In this document: piece by piece, positions 1 to 7,963 of the stretch | Layout: each line of letters begins with the position of its first letter | Position numbering within the stretch: the first letter of the stretch is position 1 | Assembly: GCF_000969645.2 (NCBI RefSeq) | Contig: NZ_CP014222.1 | Location: 3,909,740-3,973,739 of the forward strand | Reading direction: 5' to 3' | Length of the DNA stretch: 64,000 nucleotides | Source: Janthinobacterium sp. B9-8 | GTDB lineage: Bacteria > Pseudomonadota > Gammaproteobacteria > Burkholderiales > Chitinibacteraceae | Program-made: the position numbers and the translations under genes | The notes under the pieces: model-generated | What the model was told of the DNA's origin: nothing | The model's input: only the letters and a program-made list of their open reading frames with translations | Databases searched by the model: none

Positions 1-399
1 AGCTTCGTCAGCCCATGCACCTGTGGTCTGACATTCCCACTCACCAGAAACTGAACGAGTCATTTGCAACACTTTACCAGCAAGAACTTTAGGCTGGTTA
101 AGCATTGTGCAAAGGATACCGCCATCAGCAGTCACAGCACTCAGTGTGCAATGTGCCGTTGTCACTTTACCGATATAACCTGCAGTCGTAGCATCAGCAG
201 CAAATACTGGAGTTTCACCATCAGAAAGTTTGCTGTCATAAGGGGTTCTGAAAGCATCAATTTCTGCCAATGCTGCAGCAGCAAAAGATTTTGCAACGTA
301 ATTTTGATACGAAGGAATCGCTACTGCAGCCAAAATACCGATAATCGCTACAACGATCATCAATTCGATCAGGGTGAAACCTTTTTGCATGTTTTTCAT
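1..399 (-). CDS. pilA: Type IV major pilin-like protein (3' end outside window)
   Basis: This is a prepilin, exported and polymerised into a type IV pilus after cleavage by PilD. The visible 133 residues start MKNMQKG, followed by the class III leader cleavage site (G before FTLIEL), Glu5 of the mature protein, and the hydrophobic N-terminal helix MIVVAIIGILAAVAIPSY. The globular part differs from the two other pilins in this window and has Cys residues in the order expected for a C-terminal disulfide loop (TAHC, GILC, WEC). The ATG at 399 is preceded by GGGAG at normal spacing. A sigma-54 promoter lies about 80 bases upstream. The stop codon is beyond base 1; the reading frame is open to the edge. 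Family assignment is secure; whether it is the main or a minor pilin is not known. Confidence 0.93.
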   Translation of the reverse strand, partial: MKNMQKGFTLIELMIVVAIIGILAAVAIPSYQNYVAKSFAAAALAEIDAFRTPYDSKLSDGETPVFAADATTAGYIGKVTTAHCTLSAVTADGGILCTMLNQPKVLAGKVLQMTRSVSGEWECQTTGAWADEA

Positions 400-475
400 T
401 TTTATCGCTCCCATATAATGTTTAAGAAGGAAGCCCTACGCTTCACTTAACCAAAACATTCACGGGATGATACTA

Positions 476-491
476 AGCAATAGTCATGCCA
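476..491 (-). promoter_or_regulatory. Sigma-54 (RpoN) -24/-12 promoter of pilin gene
   Basis: On the minus strand the site reads TGGCATG-ACTA-TTGCT, with GG and GC separated by exactly ten bases. It matches the RpoN consensus TGGCACG-N4-TTGCA/T almost fully. It lies in the gap between the glycosyltransferase-like gene and the pilin starting at 399. Pilin genes are classic RpoN/PilR targets, so PilSR control is inferred. Confidence 0.85.
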
Positions 492-536
492 GCTTATAAA
501 ACAAGCCGACTCAAATTATTTTACCGATGAGTGCAC

Positions 537-2150
537 TTAACGCCGAGCACAAACAGCTACAACTCCTATCGCACATGCTTTAGCGTAGTCTTCTTTGGCA
601 AGCTCCGGTTTCCCTTGTAGCTCAAAAGCCCGGGCGCGACCAAGATAGGGCCTGAAGTAGTCAGGCTTTAACACAATCGACTGATCAAAGTTTACCAGTG
701 CCTGTTGGTAATCTTGCATTTCAAGATAAACAGCCCCTCTATCGTTATAGACAAAACTATATTGCGGCCATATTTCTAGTGCTTTATTAAAATCATCTAA
801 AGCTAGTTTATATTGCTTTTCTTTGAAAAATGCCAAACCTCTATTATGGTAAACACGTTCAACACCTGGTCTATTCTCTTTACCTTCCACTAATCTAGCA
901 GCATCATCCCATAGCAATAAAGGGTGCGAAAAACTAGTCAACCTTTGTAAGGTTAAAGGAATCATAAATAATGCAATGATACTTAGTAATATAATTGATT
1001 TTTTCGGGCTAATTTTTTGCACGAAAAACGGCAAAGCACACGATAAAAAAACAATCCAGATATAACTACGATAAATGACAAACGACTCTTGAATACGAAT
1101 AGTAGAAAACTCAGTAAAAAACAATACCCATGGGCAAAGAATAGCAAACCCCAATAACCCCACCAAACCTTTACGTAACAGTAAATAAATGCATGGTAGC
1201 GGAAAAATAACAAATAAAGTTGCGCCAATAATTTGAGGGAACAAAAAAAAGCGTGTGGAAAATGTTTCATATATGTCTATAGACATCCAGCGCGGAGAGG
1301 GAACAATCCAAACCATTAGATATTTAAAGAATAATCCTGCCTGAGTGAATATTGAAAGTGGGTAAGCCAGCTTTATATTAAAATAAGGATCAATTACTTT
1401 CAATCGGGCAAGCATTTCTGGAGCACCTAACTCATAAGTAGACCCATACAAATCAATTTCAGATTGTTTTGTATATAAAACATAAATTGCAATAAAAAAA
1501 CATAATAAAAAATATGGCCAGCTAAATTTAACTATTGATTTGAAATCATTCTTTATTAAAACAGAAGCAGCAAAAGCTATAACTGGTAACATAATCGCAT
1601 GCTCTTTGCACAATACCGACAAACCATATAATGCAACTGAAATATATAAATATATTTTATTTTTAAATAAAACACTCTTCAAAAATATTATTAACATAGC
1701 AATTGCAAAAAAAGTAGACATTAACATACTTCTTTGCGATAAATATGCAACGGAATAAACAGAGGCGGGATGCAATAAAAATATTAAACTAGCAAAAAAT
1801 GCAGTATTTTCTAGTGATAACCCTTCATATCTACTATCAATAACTTCATAAAAAATAAATTTTAGAAAAAAATATAGAAGTACTCCATTAGACGCATGAA
1901 TCAGTGAATTACCAAGGTGCAACCAAACAACATCATCACCAAGCAAGACTCGGGTCCATTCAAATGTTGCATATGGAAACCATCGCAAAGAAAAATCAAA
2001 AAACTTATTTAAAAGATGATGGTGTTCAGTTCCATTAAAAAAATACAAATCATCAAATACAATTGGGCCCCATAAAAAATTAAAGTATATTAAAAATGGA
2101 AAAAATATTATCAACATCAAATGCAAATAAATTATATTTTTATTGTTCAC
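537..2150 (-). CDS. TMTC-like multi-pass membrane protein with C-terminal TPRs, candidate pilin glycosyltransferase
   Basis: The protein has 537 residues. About 400 N-terminal residues form many hydrophobic helices; about 100 C-terminal residues form three TPR units (for example RGAVYLEMQDYQQALVNFDQ). Residues 31-38 (VFDDLYFF) hold an acidic pair in the first non-membrane loop, as in GT-C glycosyltransferases. Residues 127-140 (HPASVYSVAYLSQR) resemble the HPxHTEAVA..GR motif of TMTC/DUF1736 proteins. The start is GTG with AAGGGGGG five bases upstream; an ATG in this position is absent. The gene sits between pilin genes and is much richer in A+T than the flanking core genes, which suggests acquisition. 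A role in O-glycosylating the neighbouring pilins, like TfpO/TfpW in Pseudomonas, is inferred from position and fold only. Alternatives are another polyprenol-dependent transferase or a pilus accessory protein. Confidence 0.7.
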   Translation of the reverse strand: MNNKNIIYLHLMLIIFFPFLIYFNFLWGPIVFDDLYFFNGTEHHHLLNKFFDFSLRWFPYATFEWTRVLLGDDVVWLHLGNSLIHASNGVLLYFFLKFIFYEVIDSRYEGLSLENTAFFASLIFLLHPASVYSVAYLSQRSMLMSTFFAIAMLIIFLKSVLFKNKIYLYISVALYGLSVLCKEHAIMLPVIAFAASVLIKNDFKSIVKFSWPYFLLCFFIAIYVLYTKQSEIDLYGSTYELGAPEMLARLKVIDPYFNIKLAYPLSIFTQAGLFFKYLMVWIVPSPRWMSIDIYETFSTRFFLFPQIIGATLFVIFPLPCIYLLLRKGLVGLLGFAILCPWVLFFTEFSTIRIQESFVIYRSYIWIVFLSCALPFFVQKISPKKSIILLSIIALFMIPLTLQRLTSFSHPLLLWDDAARLVEGKENRPGVERVYHNRGLAFFKEKQYKLALDDFNKALEIWPQYSFVYNDRGAVYLEMQDYQQALVNFDQSIVLKPDYFRPYLGRARAFELQGKPELAKEDYAKACAIGVVAVCARR

Positions 2151-2172
2151 TGGACCCCCCTTGTTTTTTAAT

Positions 2173-2210
2173 ATTAAAAGATGAGCAAAATAAAACGCTC
2201 ATCTTTTAAT
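2173..2210. terminator. 14-bp perfect stem-loop, likely bidirectional terminator or attenuator
   Basis: Arms ATTAAAAGATGAGC and GCTCATCTTTTAAT are perfectly complementary around a 10-base A-rich loop. A run of T follows on the plus strand and A/T-rich sequence flanks both sides. It lies between a pilin stop codon and the start of the glycosyltransferase-like gene, so it probably reduces read-through from the strongly expressed pilin gene. Confidence 0.7.
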
Positions 2211-2215
2211 TTTTT

Positions 2216-2629
2216 TTACTTACAATATTTAACACCCAAACACGTCCCTGTTTGTGCCCAAGTAATAGCTGTCCCCTGTGCATTTAAAGTTGGTGTCAAA
2301 ACAAAAGTGTAGCCACCCGCTGCTGCTGTACCAGTAAATGTAATCACGCCATTTGTTACAGTTCCCCCTGTTGCTAAGCCTGTTGTAGCTACAGTGGGAG
2401 TTGCTGGAATACCTTGAGTACCTGCATTACAACCTGTAAATGTATTCAAGTCAGCATGGCACAATGCAACCGCTTGTTTATATGAATCAGAAATACTGAG
2501 AACTTCAGAAAATTTCGCTTTTTTTGTATAATCTTGATAAGAGGGAATTGCTACGGCAGCTAAAATTCCTATAATTGCCACAACAATCATCAATTCAATT
2601 AATGTAAAACCTTTTTGGATGTATTGCAT
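2216..2629 (-). CDS. Type IV pilin-like protein, downstream copy
   Basis: The 137-residue prepilin has leader MQYIQKG, then FTLIELMIVVAIIG. The ATG at 2629 is chosen over the upstream in-frame TTG at 2641 because GGAGAG lies directly before it and because it gives the same leader length as the neighbouring pilin. Four Cys residues (VALCHAD, TGCNAG, TCLGVKYC) could form two disulfides. The protein is nearly the same as the pilin at 2687-3100, but many codons differ at synonymous positions and are more A/T-rich. It lies 57 bases after that gene and probably shares its sigma-54 promoter. The two proteins may be alternative or co-assembled subunits. Confidence 0.93.
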   Translation of the reverse strand: MQYIQKGFTLIELMIVVAIIGILAAVAIPSYQDYTKKAKFSEVLSISDSYKQAVALCHADLNTFTGCNAGTQGIPATPTVATTGLATGGTVTNGVITFTGTAAAGGYTFVLTPTLNAQGTAITWAQTGTCLGVKYCK

Positions 2630-2642
2630 TTTACTCTCCAAA

Positions 2643-2668
2643 TAGAGCTAGCAAAAATGCTAGCTCTA
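2643..2668. other. 10-bp perfect hairpin between two pilin genes
   Basis: TAGAGCTAGC and GCTAGCTCTA pair perfectly around a 6-base loop. On the transcribed minus strand the hairpin ends only a few bases before the Shine-Dalgarno GGAGAG of the downstream pilin. There is no strong T run. It may set mRNA stability or the expression ratio between the two pilins. Confidence 0.6.
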
Positions 2669-2686
2669 TAAATTGAACGTCTATGT

Positions 2687-3100
2687 TCACTTGCAGTACT
2701 TAACAGCTAAGCATGTACCAGATTGTGTCCACGTAATTGCAGTCCCTTCTGCATTTAAAGCAGGAGTTAAAATAAAGGTATATGCACCTGCTGCCGCTGT
2801 ACCTGTAAAGGAAATAACGCCATTTGTTACCGTACCCCCTGTTGCTAAGCCTGTTGTAGCTACAGTTGGGGTAGCCGGAATACCTTGAGTACCTGCATTA
2901 CATCCCGTAAACGTATTTAAATCTGACTGGCACATCGCCACAGCTTGTTTGTATGAATCCGAAATACTCAGCACTTCAGAGAACTTCGCTTTCTTCGTAT
3001 AGTCCTGATAAGACGGAATCGCAACGGCGGCCAGGATACCGATAATGGCGACCACAATCATCAGTTCGATCAGGGTAAAACCTTTTTGTAAGTTTTTCAT
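2687..3100 (-). CDS. Type IV pilin-like protein, upstream copy
   Basis: This 137-residue prepilin has leader MKNLQKG followed by FTLIELMIVVAIIGILAAVA, the canonical N-methylated helix. The ATG at 3100 has AGGAG upstream (written TAGGAGCAAGATATG across the site). A variable middle segment is rich in Thr, Ala and Gly (around PATPTVATTG), an O-glycosylation-friendly composition. Four Cys residues are placed as in the downstream copy. A sigma-54 promoter lies 85-100 bases upstream. It is probably the first gene of a pilin-pilin(-glycosyltransferase) unit. Codon use is like the genome average, unlike the downstream copy. Confidence 0.94.
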   Translation of the reverse strand: MKNLQKGFTLIELMIVVAIIGILAAVAIPSYQDYTKKAKFSEVLSISDSYKQAVAMCQSDLNTFTGCNAGTQGIPATPTVATTGLATGGTVTNGVISFTGTAAAGAYTFILTPALNAEGTAITWTQSGTCLAVKYCK

Positions 3101-3184
3101 ATCTTGCTCCTAAATCTTTAATTTAAAAGCTTTTTTCCCCGAGCATTAAGCCGCAAAATATGTTTTTTGCTTGTTTATGACATG

Positions 3185-3200
3185 TGCAATATCGATGCCT
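3185..3200 (-). promoter_or_regulatory. Sigma-54 (RpoN) promoter upstream of tandem pilins
   Basis: The minus strand reads AGGCATC-GATA-TTGCA, with GG and GC ten bases apart. It differs from the consensus only at the leading T and the G of the -24 element. Its position, about 85 bases before the ATG at 3100, fits a leader transcript. It is the second such promoter in front of a pilin gene in this window. Confidence 0.75.
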
Positions 3201-3287
3201 GCTTGCTTAGCTTTTGATCGCTGACTGATTAACGGCGGAATTTATCGGTGGGGTGAGGCGCTGTGGCTTATAATTTTATTGAGTCTT

Positions 3288-3363
<76 letters not shown>

Positions 3364-3445
3364 ATAGAATCAGCGCCTTAAGCTATTTAGTAGGCGAAAA
3401 CTTATATTTATTGAACTCTTAACTCATAAAAATTATTTTTCTCAT

Positions 3446-3471
3446 AAAAAAGACCCCGAAGGGTCTTTTTT
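3446..3471 (+). terminator. Rho-independent terminator after tRNA-Thr
   Basis: AAAAAGACCC, a CGAA tetraloop and GGGTCTTTTTT form a short stem with a T tract, 83 bases after the tRNA. It reads well in both directions. The remaining bases up to 3618 contain no recognisable gene. Confidence 0.85.
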
Positions 3472-3618
3472 ATGACTGGCTCTAAACACAATGTGACAAA
3501 AATGGTCAGGTAGCGCCCATTTTTGACATCAGGTAGACCATTTAGTCCATACAGAATCAATAAAACCTGTAAACACAACACCATAGGTATTATTTCTAAC
3601 CTCTGTACACAAACGTAA

Positions 3619-4215
3619 TTAGCCTGCTAAAAACCCCAAACCGTGACGAGCAAGCAGGGCGGCTGTGTCGTGCAGGGGCAAGCCCATTACGCCGCTGAAG
3701 CTGCCTTGCAAATCAGAAATAAACAATCCAGCCCTGCCTTGTATGCCATAGCTACCAGCCTTATCCATAGGTTCGCCACTGGCAACATAGGCTGCGATTT
3801 GCGCAGGGCTCAGTGGCATAAAGGTAACTGTACTAAGCGATAGTATGATTTCTATGCCGGTATTGGTGCGTAAACCCAGACTGGTAAGCACTTCGTGGCT
3901 GCGGCCAGATAACTGCTCCAGCATAGCGGTTGCATCGTTCGCATCCAGCGGTTTACCCAAAATTTGTCCGTCCAGCACCACCGTGGTATCTGCGGCTAAA
4001 ACGGGTAGGGGATGTTTATCCTGTGCCAGCATGGCTTGCCAGCCTGATTCTGCCTTAGCCTTCGCCAGACGCAGCACATAATCCTTGGCGGTTTCATTTG
4101 GGAAAGGGGTTTCATCGATAGGGGCAGAGATGCGTTCAAAATGAACGCCAATTTGCACCAGCAGCTCCTGACGGCGTGGGCTGCCGGAAGCAAGATAGAG
4201 TTGAGGTTTTGGCAT
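3619..4215 (-). CDS. maf: Maf/YhdE family nucleotide pyrophosphatase
   Basis: The Maf family hydrolyses non-canonical or modified nucleoside triphosphates (dTTP/UTP in the YhdE branch) to monophosphates. The 198 residues start with the nucleotide-binding motif LASGSPRRQELL (residues 8-19), followed by ETPFPNETAKDYVLRLAKAKA, the catalytic-region ADTTVVLDGQILGKP, and a C-terminal GSYGIQGRAG...GSFSGVMGLPL segment. The SYGIQG and GLPL signatures favour the YhdE rather than the m7GTP-specific YceF branch. It follows the EAL and rlmH genes on the same strand, separated from rlmH by a palindromic repeat. Full length for the family. Confidence 0.93.
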   Translation of the reverse strand: MPKPQLYLASGSPRRQELLVQIGVHFERISAPIDETPFPNETAKDYVLRLAKAKAESGWQAMLAQDKHPLPVLAADTTVVLDGQILGKPLDANDATAMLEQLSGRSHEVLTSLGLRTNTGIEIILSLSTVTFMPLSPAQIAAYVASGEPMDKAGSYGIQGRAGLFISDLQGSFSGVMGLPLHDTAALLARHGLGFLAG

Positions 4216-4227
4216 GGGTATATGACG

Positions 4228-4316
4228 TGTAGGGCGGGTGAAACCCGCGTTGTGAATAATATTGTAATGGAATAATGAGCCGCATTAAAAAATGGCGGGT
4301 TACAACCCACCCTACA
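4228..4316. repeat. Palindromic dispersed repeat, family B (GTAGGG...CCCTAC)
   Basis: The element begins TGTAGGGCGGGTGAAACCCG and ends CGGGTTACAACCCACCCTAC; its two ends are inverted copies of one another. It fills the maf-rlmH gap. Related elements occur at 10611, 19857/20193, 32024, 36077 and 61815. Confidence 0.8.
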
Positions 4317-4330
4317 ACACCACAACATCA

Positions 4331-4801
4331 TTACTCGCGATGATAAGGGTGGTTATTGATAATCGATACCGCCCGATAAAGCTGTTCGGCCAATAGCACT
4401 CTAACCATGCCATGCGGCAGGGTCATGGCTGAGAGTTGCAATAGCTGATCGGCGCGTTTTTTTACACTGGGGTCTAGGCCATCGGTGCCGCCAATAATAA
4501 ATACCGTTTCCCGACCATCAATTTGCCAGGTCTTCATTTTTTCGGCGAGCTGCATGGTGGTCCAGTTAGCGCCATGCTCATCTAAGGCCAATACGCGGGC
4601 ATCTTGTGGGATGGCCGCCAGGATACGCTCGGCTTCATCACTCATCACTTGCTGTGCGGTTTTGCCACTGCCCCGTTTATCAGGCTTTAGCTCTAGCAAT
4701 TGCAGCGGAAAATCACGTGGCATACGCTTAGAAAACTCTTTATACCCAGAGTCGATCCAATCCGGCATCTTGTGCCCAACAGCAATTAAAGTCAGTTTCA
4801 T
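4331..4801 (-). CDS. rlmH: 23S rRNA (pseudouridine1915-N3)-methyltransferase
   Basis: RlmH is a SPOUT (alpha/beta-knot) methyltransferase that modifies pseudouridine 1915 in helix 69 of 23S rRNA, using S-adenosylmethionine. The 156 residues match the family length. Recognisable segments are MKLTLIAVGHKMPDWIDSGY at the start, LDEHGANWTTMQLAEKM in the middle, FIIGGTDGLDPSVKKRAD in the knot, and LPHGMVRVLLAEQLYRA near the end. Its ATG overlaps the TGA of the upstream EAL gene by four bases (ATGA), so the two are translationally coupled, an unusual pairing. Confidence 0.97.
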   Translation of the reverse strand: MKLTLIAVGHKMPDWIDSGYKEFSKRMPRDFPLQLLELKPDKRGSGKTAQQVMSDEAERILAAIPQDARVLALDEHGANWTTMQLAEKMKTWQIDGRETVFIIGGTDGLDPSVKKRADQLLQLSAMTLPHGMVRVLLAEQLYRAVSIINNHPYHRE

Positions 4802-6390
4802 ACGGTGTCAGGCAAAGGATCGGAGCTTAGCGGTTTAAATCTTGCAGGGGTAGGGGTCTGCAAAAATTGCCTGAGCTCTTCAAAAGGCATCGCCTTGGCA
4901 TACAGCCAACCTTGTCCCCATTCAACGCCCATTTCTTTTAGCGTTTCTGCCTGCTCGGTGGTTTCAATTCCTTCTGCCACCACGCTCAAACCCAGTGCAG
5001 TAGCCATTTGTACGATATGCGATGCCACATGATGCGTGGCAGCACCACTACCTAGTGCTTGCACAAAGCTTTTATCGATTTTTAGTATATCCACCGGCAA
5101 AGTATGTAAATAGCTAAGGCTGGAATACCCCGTGCCAAAATCGTCAATCAATATAATGTGGCCCGCTTGCCGCAAGCGGGTAATCACCTCGATCTCGCTC
5201 TGGCCCAGCACTAGGCTACGCTCAGTGATTTCTAATTCAATGCGGCTCGGGGCAAGCTGATGCTTTTTGCAAAGCGCAGCAAGGTTTTCTACAAATAGTG
5301 GCGAGGCTAAATCTGCGCCCGCTAAATTCACAGAGATAGAAACATCAGTGTTAGCAAGTTGCGCTAAATCAGTGGCCACTTTTTCCAGTACAAATTGTGT
5401 CAACAGGCTGATCTGGCCGTTTTCTTCGGCATAGCCGATAAAAAGATCCGGGCTAATTTTGGAGCCATTTTGCCGCTGCCAGCGTAATAGCGCTTCAGCG
5501 CAGCATACTTCACTCTTTGCCAACGTCACCATGGGCTGATAATGCACTTCAAACTCACCCAACCGCAGGCCTTCGATGATCTCCAGCCCCATGGTAAAAC
5601 TACGCCGGGTAAACCAGATAATAATGCCAATAAATATAATGCAAACCACGCTACATAACGGCAACAAGTCTTTAAAGTAATCTTGCCAAGCACGTTGCAA
5701 CTCTTTTGGGGGCAAGGAAGCGGTAATTTTATAGTTTGGATTTGTTCGGCTTACACTAGTCTGCTGCAACCACGTTGTGTCTGGCTTAGGCTTCACATTC
5801 TTGGTACTGGCCAAACGCCTTTGATTACGATCCACTTCAATATATAGCCCTCGCTTTTTAACAGGCAAGATATCAACTAAATACTGTGAGTTAATCACGG
5901 CATAATGTGGTCCTTTACCATACAGAATAGAGGGCTTAGGTAAATCCCCTTTAAACTCAAACCACAGCGAGCGACCCAACATAGTGTGTTGATCTGGTGG
6001 AGGCAAAGGGTAATTTGATCTGCTCGATGCCGAACATTTCACCACGCCATCCGGCGCATAGATCACGCTACGTACAAATAGCTCACTGAACGTAATATTA
6101 CTCAGGCGCTGCTGATGAGCCTCACTACAGTCATTTAAATCCGATTTATCTAACTGCTCAAGAAAATGCCCACTCACCGTATAAGCACGATCACTACGCA
6201 GCATAGCTTGCTCGGCAATATCATGAAGATAGCCCTGCAACTCTTCCTTGGCCTGCTCTCTGGCCAGCCAGGCTGCAAATAAAGTGACCGCCACACAGGC
6301 AAGGATCGAGATTAGAATGGCTTGCCATAATAGTTTCTTTTTGCGCATATGATTATGCTTACGTCCTATACCTAGCAAAATGTCCATCAT
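4798..6390 (-). CDS. CSS-motif EAL-domain c-di-GMP phosphodiesterase
   Basis: The 530-residue inner-membrane protein has a first helix at about 20-42, a periplasmic CSS-type sensor domain at about 45-240 with the Cys motif at residues 119-123 (CSASS) and a second Cys near 88, a second helix at about 242-261, and a cytoplasmic EAL domain at about 270-510. Catalytic elements are present: E299-A300-L301, N355, E387/E390, D416-D417 in IDDFGTG and K437. It should therefore hydrolyse c-di-GMP. In E. coli, CSS-EAL proteins respond to the periplasmic disulfide state. The start could also be Met15 (MRKKK); the first ATG has only a weak AAAGAGA upstream. It precedes and overlaps rlmH. Confidence 0.92.
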   Translation of the reverse strand: MMDILLGIGRKHNHMRKKKLLWQAILISILACVAVTLFAAWLAREQAKEELQGYLHDIAEQAMLRSDRAYTVSGHFLEQLDKSDLNDCSEAHQQRLSNITFSELFVRSVIYAPDGVVKCSASSRSNYPLPPPDQHTMLGRSLWFEFKGDLPKPSILYGKGPHYAVINSQYLVDILPVKKRGLYIEVDRNQRRLASTKNVKPKPDTTWLQQTSVSRTNPNYKITASLPPKELQRAWQDYFKDLLPLCSVVCIIFIGIIIWFTRRSFTMGLEIIEGLRLGEFEVHYQPMVTLAKSEVCCAEALLRWQRQNGSKISPDLFIGYAEENGQISLLTQFVLEKVATDLAQLANTDVSISVNLAGADLASPLFVENLAALCKKHQLAPSRIELEITERSLVLGQSEIEVITRLRQAGHIILIDDFGTGYSSLSYLHTLPVDILKIDKSFVQALGSGAATHHVASHIVQMATALGLSVVAEGIETTEQAETLKEMGVEWGQGWLYAKAMPFEELRQFLQTPTPARFKPLSSDPLPDTV

Positions 6391-6415
6391 CGTAATCTCT
6401 TTAGCCTAGCCAAGC

Positions 6416-7102
6416 ATGCCCCCACATACAAGCCACCCACTTATTGCCTTTGAGCATTCCGATTTTTTAGTCGCCATCAAGCCTGCAGGCTTATCTTTTC
6501 ACCAAGAAGCAGGGGAGGCGGGTTTTGTTGAAGTATTACGCCAAGCGCTAGGCGGAATGCCGCTTTGGCCTGTGCATCGACTTGATAAACTGACTTCGGG
6601 TTTGCTGCTTTTTGCAAAAAATGCCGAGGCAGCCCGCTACTTTGGCGATGCTTTTGCTGAGCACCGAATTAATAAATATTACCTAGCCATCTCCGACAAA
6701 AAACCATCCAAAAAACAGGGCTGGATCAAGGGTGCAATGGAAAAGGGCAGGGGAGGCTCTTGGCGATTAAGTCGTGATGGCGAGTTAAAAGCAGCCACGC
6801 AATTCTTTAGCTATGGAGATATGCTTTATGGGCAACGATTGTTTATCCTTAGGCCACTCAGTGGCCGCACCCATCAATTACGCGTTGCCCTTAAGAGTTT
6901 AGGCAGCCCTATTTTGGGCGATGAGCGCTATGGCGGCACACCAGCAGATCGTGGCTACTTGCATGCATGGGCTTTAGATTTTGATTATCAGGGAGAACAG
7001 CAGCGAATTTTACTGGCCCCGGAAACAGGATTGGCATTTCAGGACTTAGAAGCGCAACTTGCAAAAATCGCAGCACCTTGGAATTTACCTTGGCCTAAGT
7101 AA
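6416..7102 (+). CDS. RluA-family RNA pseudouridine synthase
   Basis: The 228-residue protein isomerises uridine to pseudouridine in RNA. It has the catalytic motif VHRLDKLTSGLLLFAKN (Asp in HRLD) near residues 53-69 and the downstream RPLSGRTHQLRVALKSLGSPI and GDERYGG motifs. There is no N-terminal S4 domain, like the short single-domain branch (TIGR01621-like). It is transcribed divergently from the EAL-rlmH-maf genes with only 25 bases between the starts. The exact RNA target cannot be told from the sequence. Confidence 0.9.
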   Translation: MPPHTSHPLIAFEHSDFLVAIKPAGLSFHQEAGEAGFVEVLRQALGGMPLWPVHRLDKLTSGLLLFAKNAEAARYFGDAFAEHRINKYYLAISDKKPSKKQGWIKGAMEKGRGGSWRLSRDGELKAATQFFSYGDMLYGQRLFILRPLSGRTHQLRVALKSLGSPILGDERYGGTPADRGYLHAWALDFDYQGEQQRILLAPETGLAFQDLEAQLAKIAAPWNLPWPK

Positions 7103-7195
7103 AGACGAGGAGGGACTTGCGGCGCACTGCGCTCTTGCTTAGCGACTAAAACCCGTCGCACGCAAAGCTTCAAGTGCGCCCTACGCTGCTGAAAC

Positions 7196-7963
7196 CTACC
7201 TGCCTTCGCTTTCCAGTTTTTTAAGCTCTTTAATCACATGCTGCTGCCTGCGGCTCACCGCCAAACGCTCGGGTAAATCGCGCAGAATCACTTGCCAGTG
7301 CGCTTCGCTCCCCCCCACGGCGGACTTCTCAAAGCCCGACATCATGTCCCGTGCCACCAAGCAGTTGCGATGAATGCGCACAAAATGATTGCCGAATTCT
7401 TCTTCTAAACGAGTCAGCGAGTCCTCGAGCAGATACTCGCGATCGCGTGTGCGCAGCGTAATGTATTTTTGCTCGGCTTTTAAATAATACGCATCCGAAA
7501 CAGGAATTAAATGCACCCGACCACGCTCAGTGACGCTGAAATGGGTACGGGCATGACTGGCTGGCTCTGCTTGCGATCTGGCTGTTCGCATATCTTGCAC
7601 CCGCTTTAAAGCGGAGATCAGCCGCTCTTTACGAATAGGCTTTAACAGATAATCAACCGCGCGCACTTCAAATGCAGCCACACCGTATTCTTCAAAGGCC
7701 GTAGCAAAAATCACCACAGGCGGGTGTGAAAAATGGCTTAGCTCGCGGGCCAGCTCAATACCGCTCATTTGCGGCATCTGAATATCCACAATCACCGCAT
7801 CGGCATCGGCTTCCGCCAAGGCTGCAAGGGCGGCCATGCCACTGGTGGCTGTGCCAACAACATCGTGCGGGCATTCATCAGCAACGTCCGCCAGCACATC
7901 TTGCAGCCTGCGCAAGGCGGGGATTTCATCATCAACAAGAAAAAGGCGCAGTGGCGTTCCCAT
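7196..7963 (-). CDS. LytTR-family response regulator (AlgR-like)
   Basis: The receiver domain spans residues 1-120 with acidic pair D11-D12, phospho-acceptor D60 (VIVDIQMPQMSG) and conserved Lys in LLKPI near 110. The LytTR DNA-binding domain spans about 145-245 (YLKAEQKYITLRT, FVRIHRNCLVAR). The ATG at 7963 is preferred to an upstream in-frame TTG at 7990 because GGGAG lies about eight bases before it and residue 1 then fits the receiver fold. It overlaps the end of the sensor kinase gene by 32 bases. The likely role is control of surface or pilus-related genes, as for AlgR; this is inference. Confidence 0.92.
   Translation of the reverse strand: MGTPLRLFLVDDEIPALRRLQDVLADVADECPHDVVGTATSGMAALAALAEADADAVIVDIQMPQMSGIELARELSHFSHPPVVIFATAFEEYGVAAFEVRAVDYLLKPIRKERLISALKRVQDMRTARSQAEPASHARTHFSVTERGRVHLIPVSDAYYLKAEQKYITLRTRDREYLLEDSLTRLEEEFGNHFVRIHRNCLVARDMMSGFEKSAVGGSEAHWQVILRDLPERLAVSRRQQHVIKELKKLESEGR

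Noticed and set aside
64..450. Plus-strand 128-codon frame across the first pilin
   Set aside because: It is the opposite-strand shadow of a clear type IV pilin and has no protein-like pattern.
2173..2210. Evidence for a plus-strand gene ending at this terminator
   Set aside because: The plus strand upstream has no credible coding frame; the stem is more simply a two-way terminator of the pilin unit.
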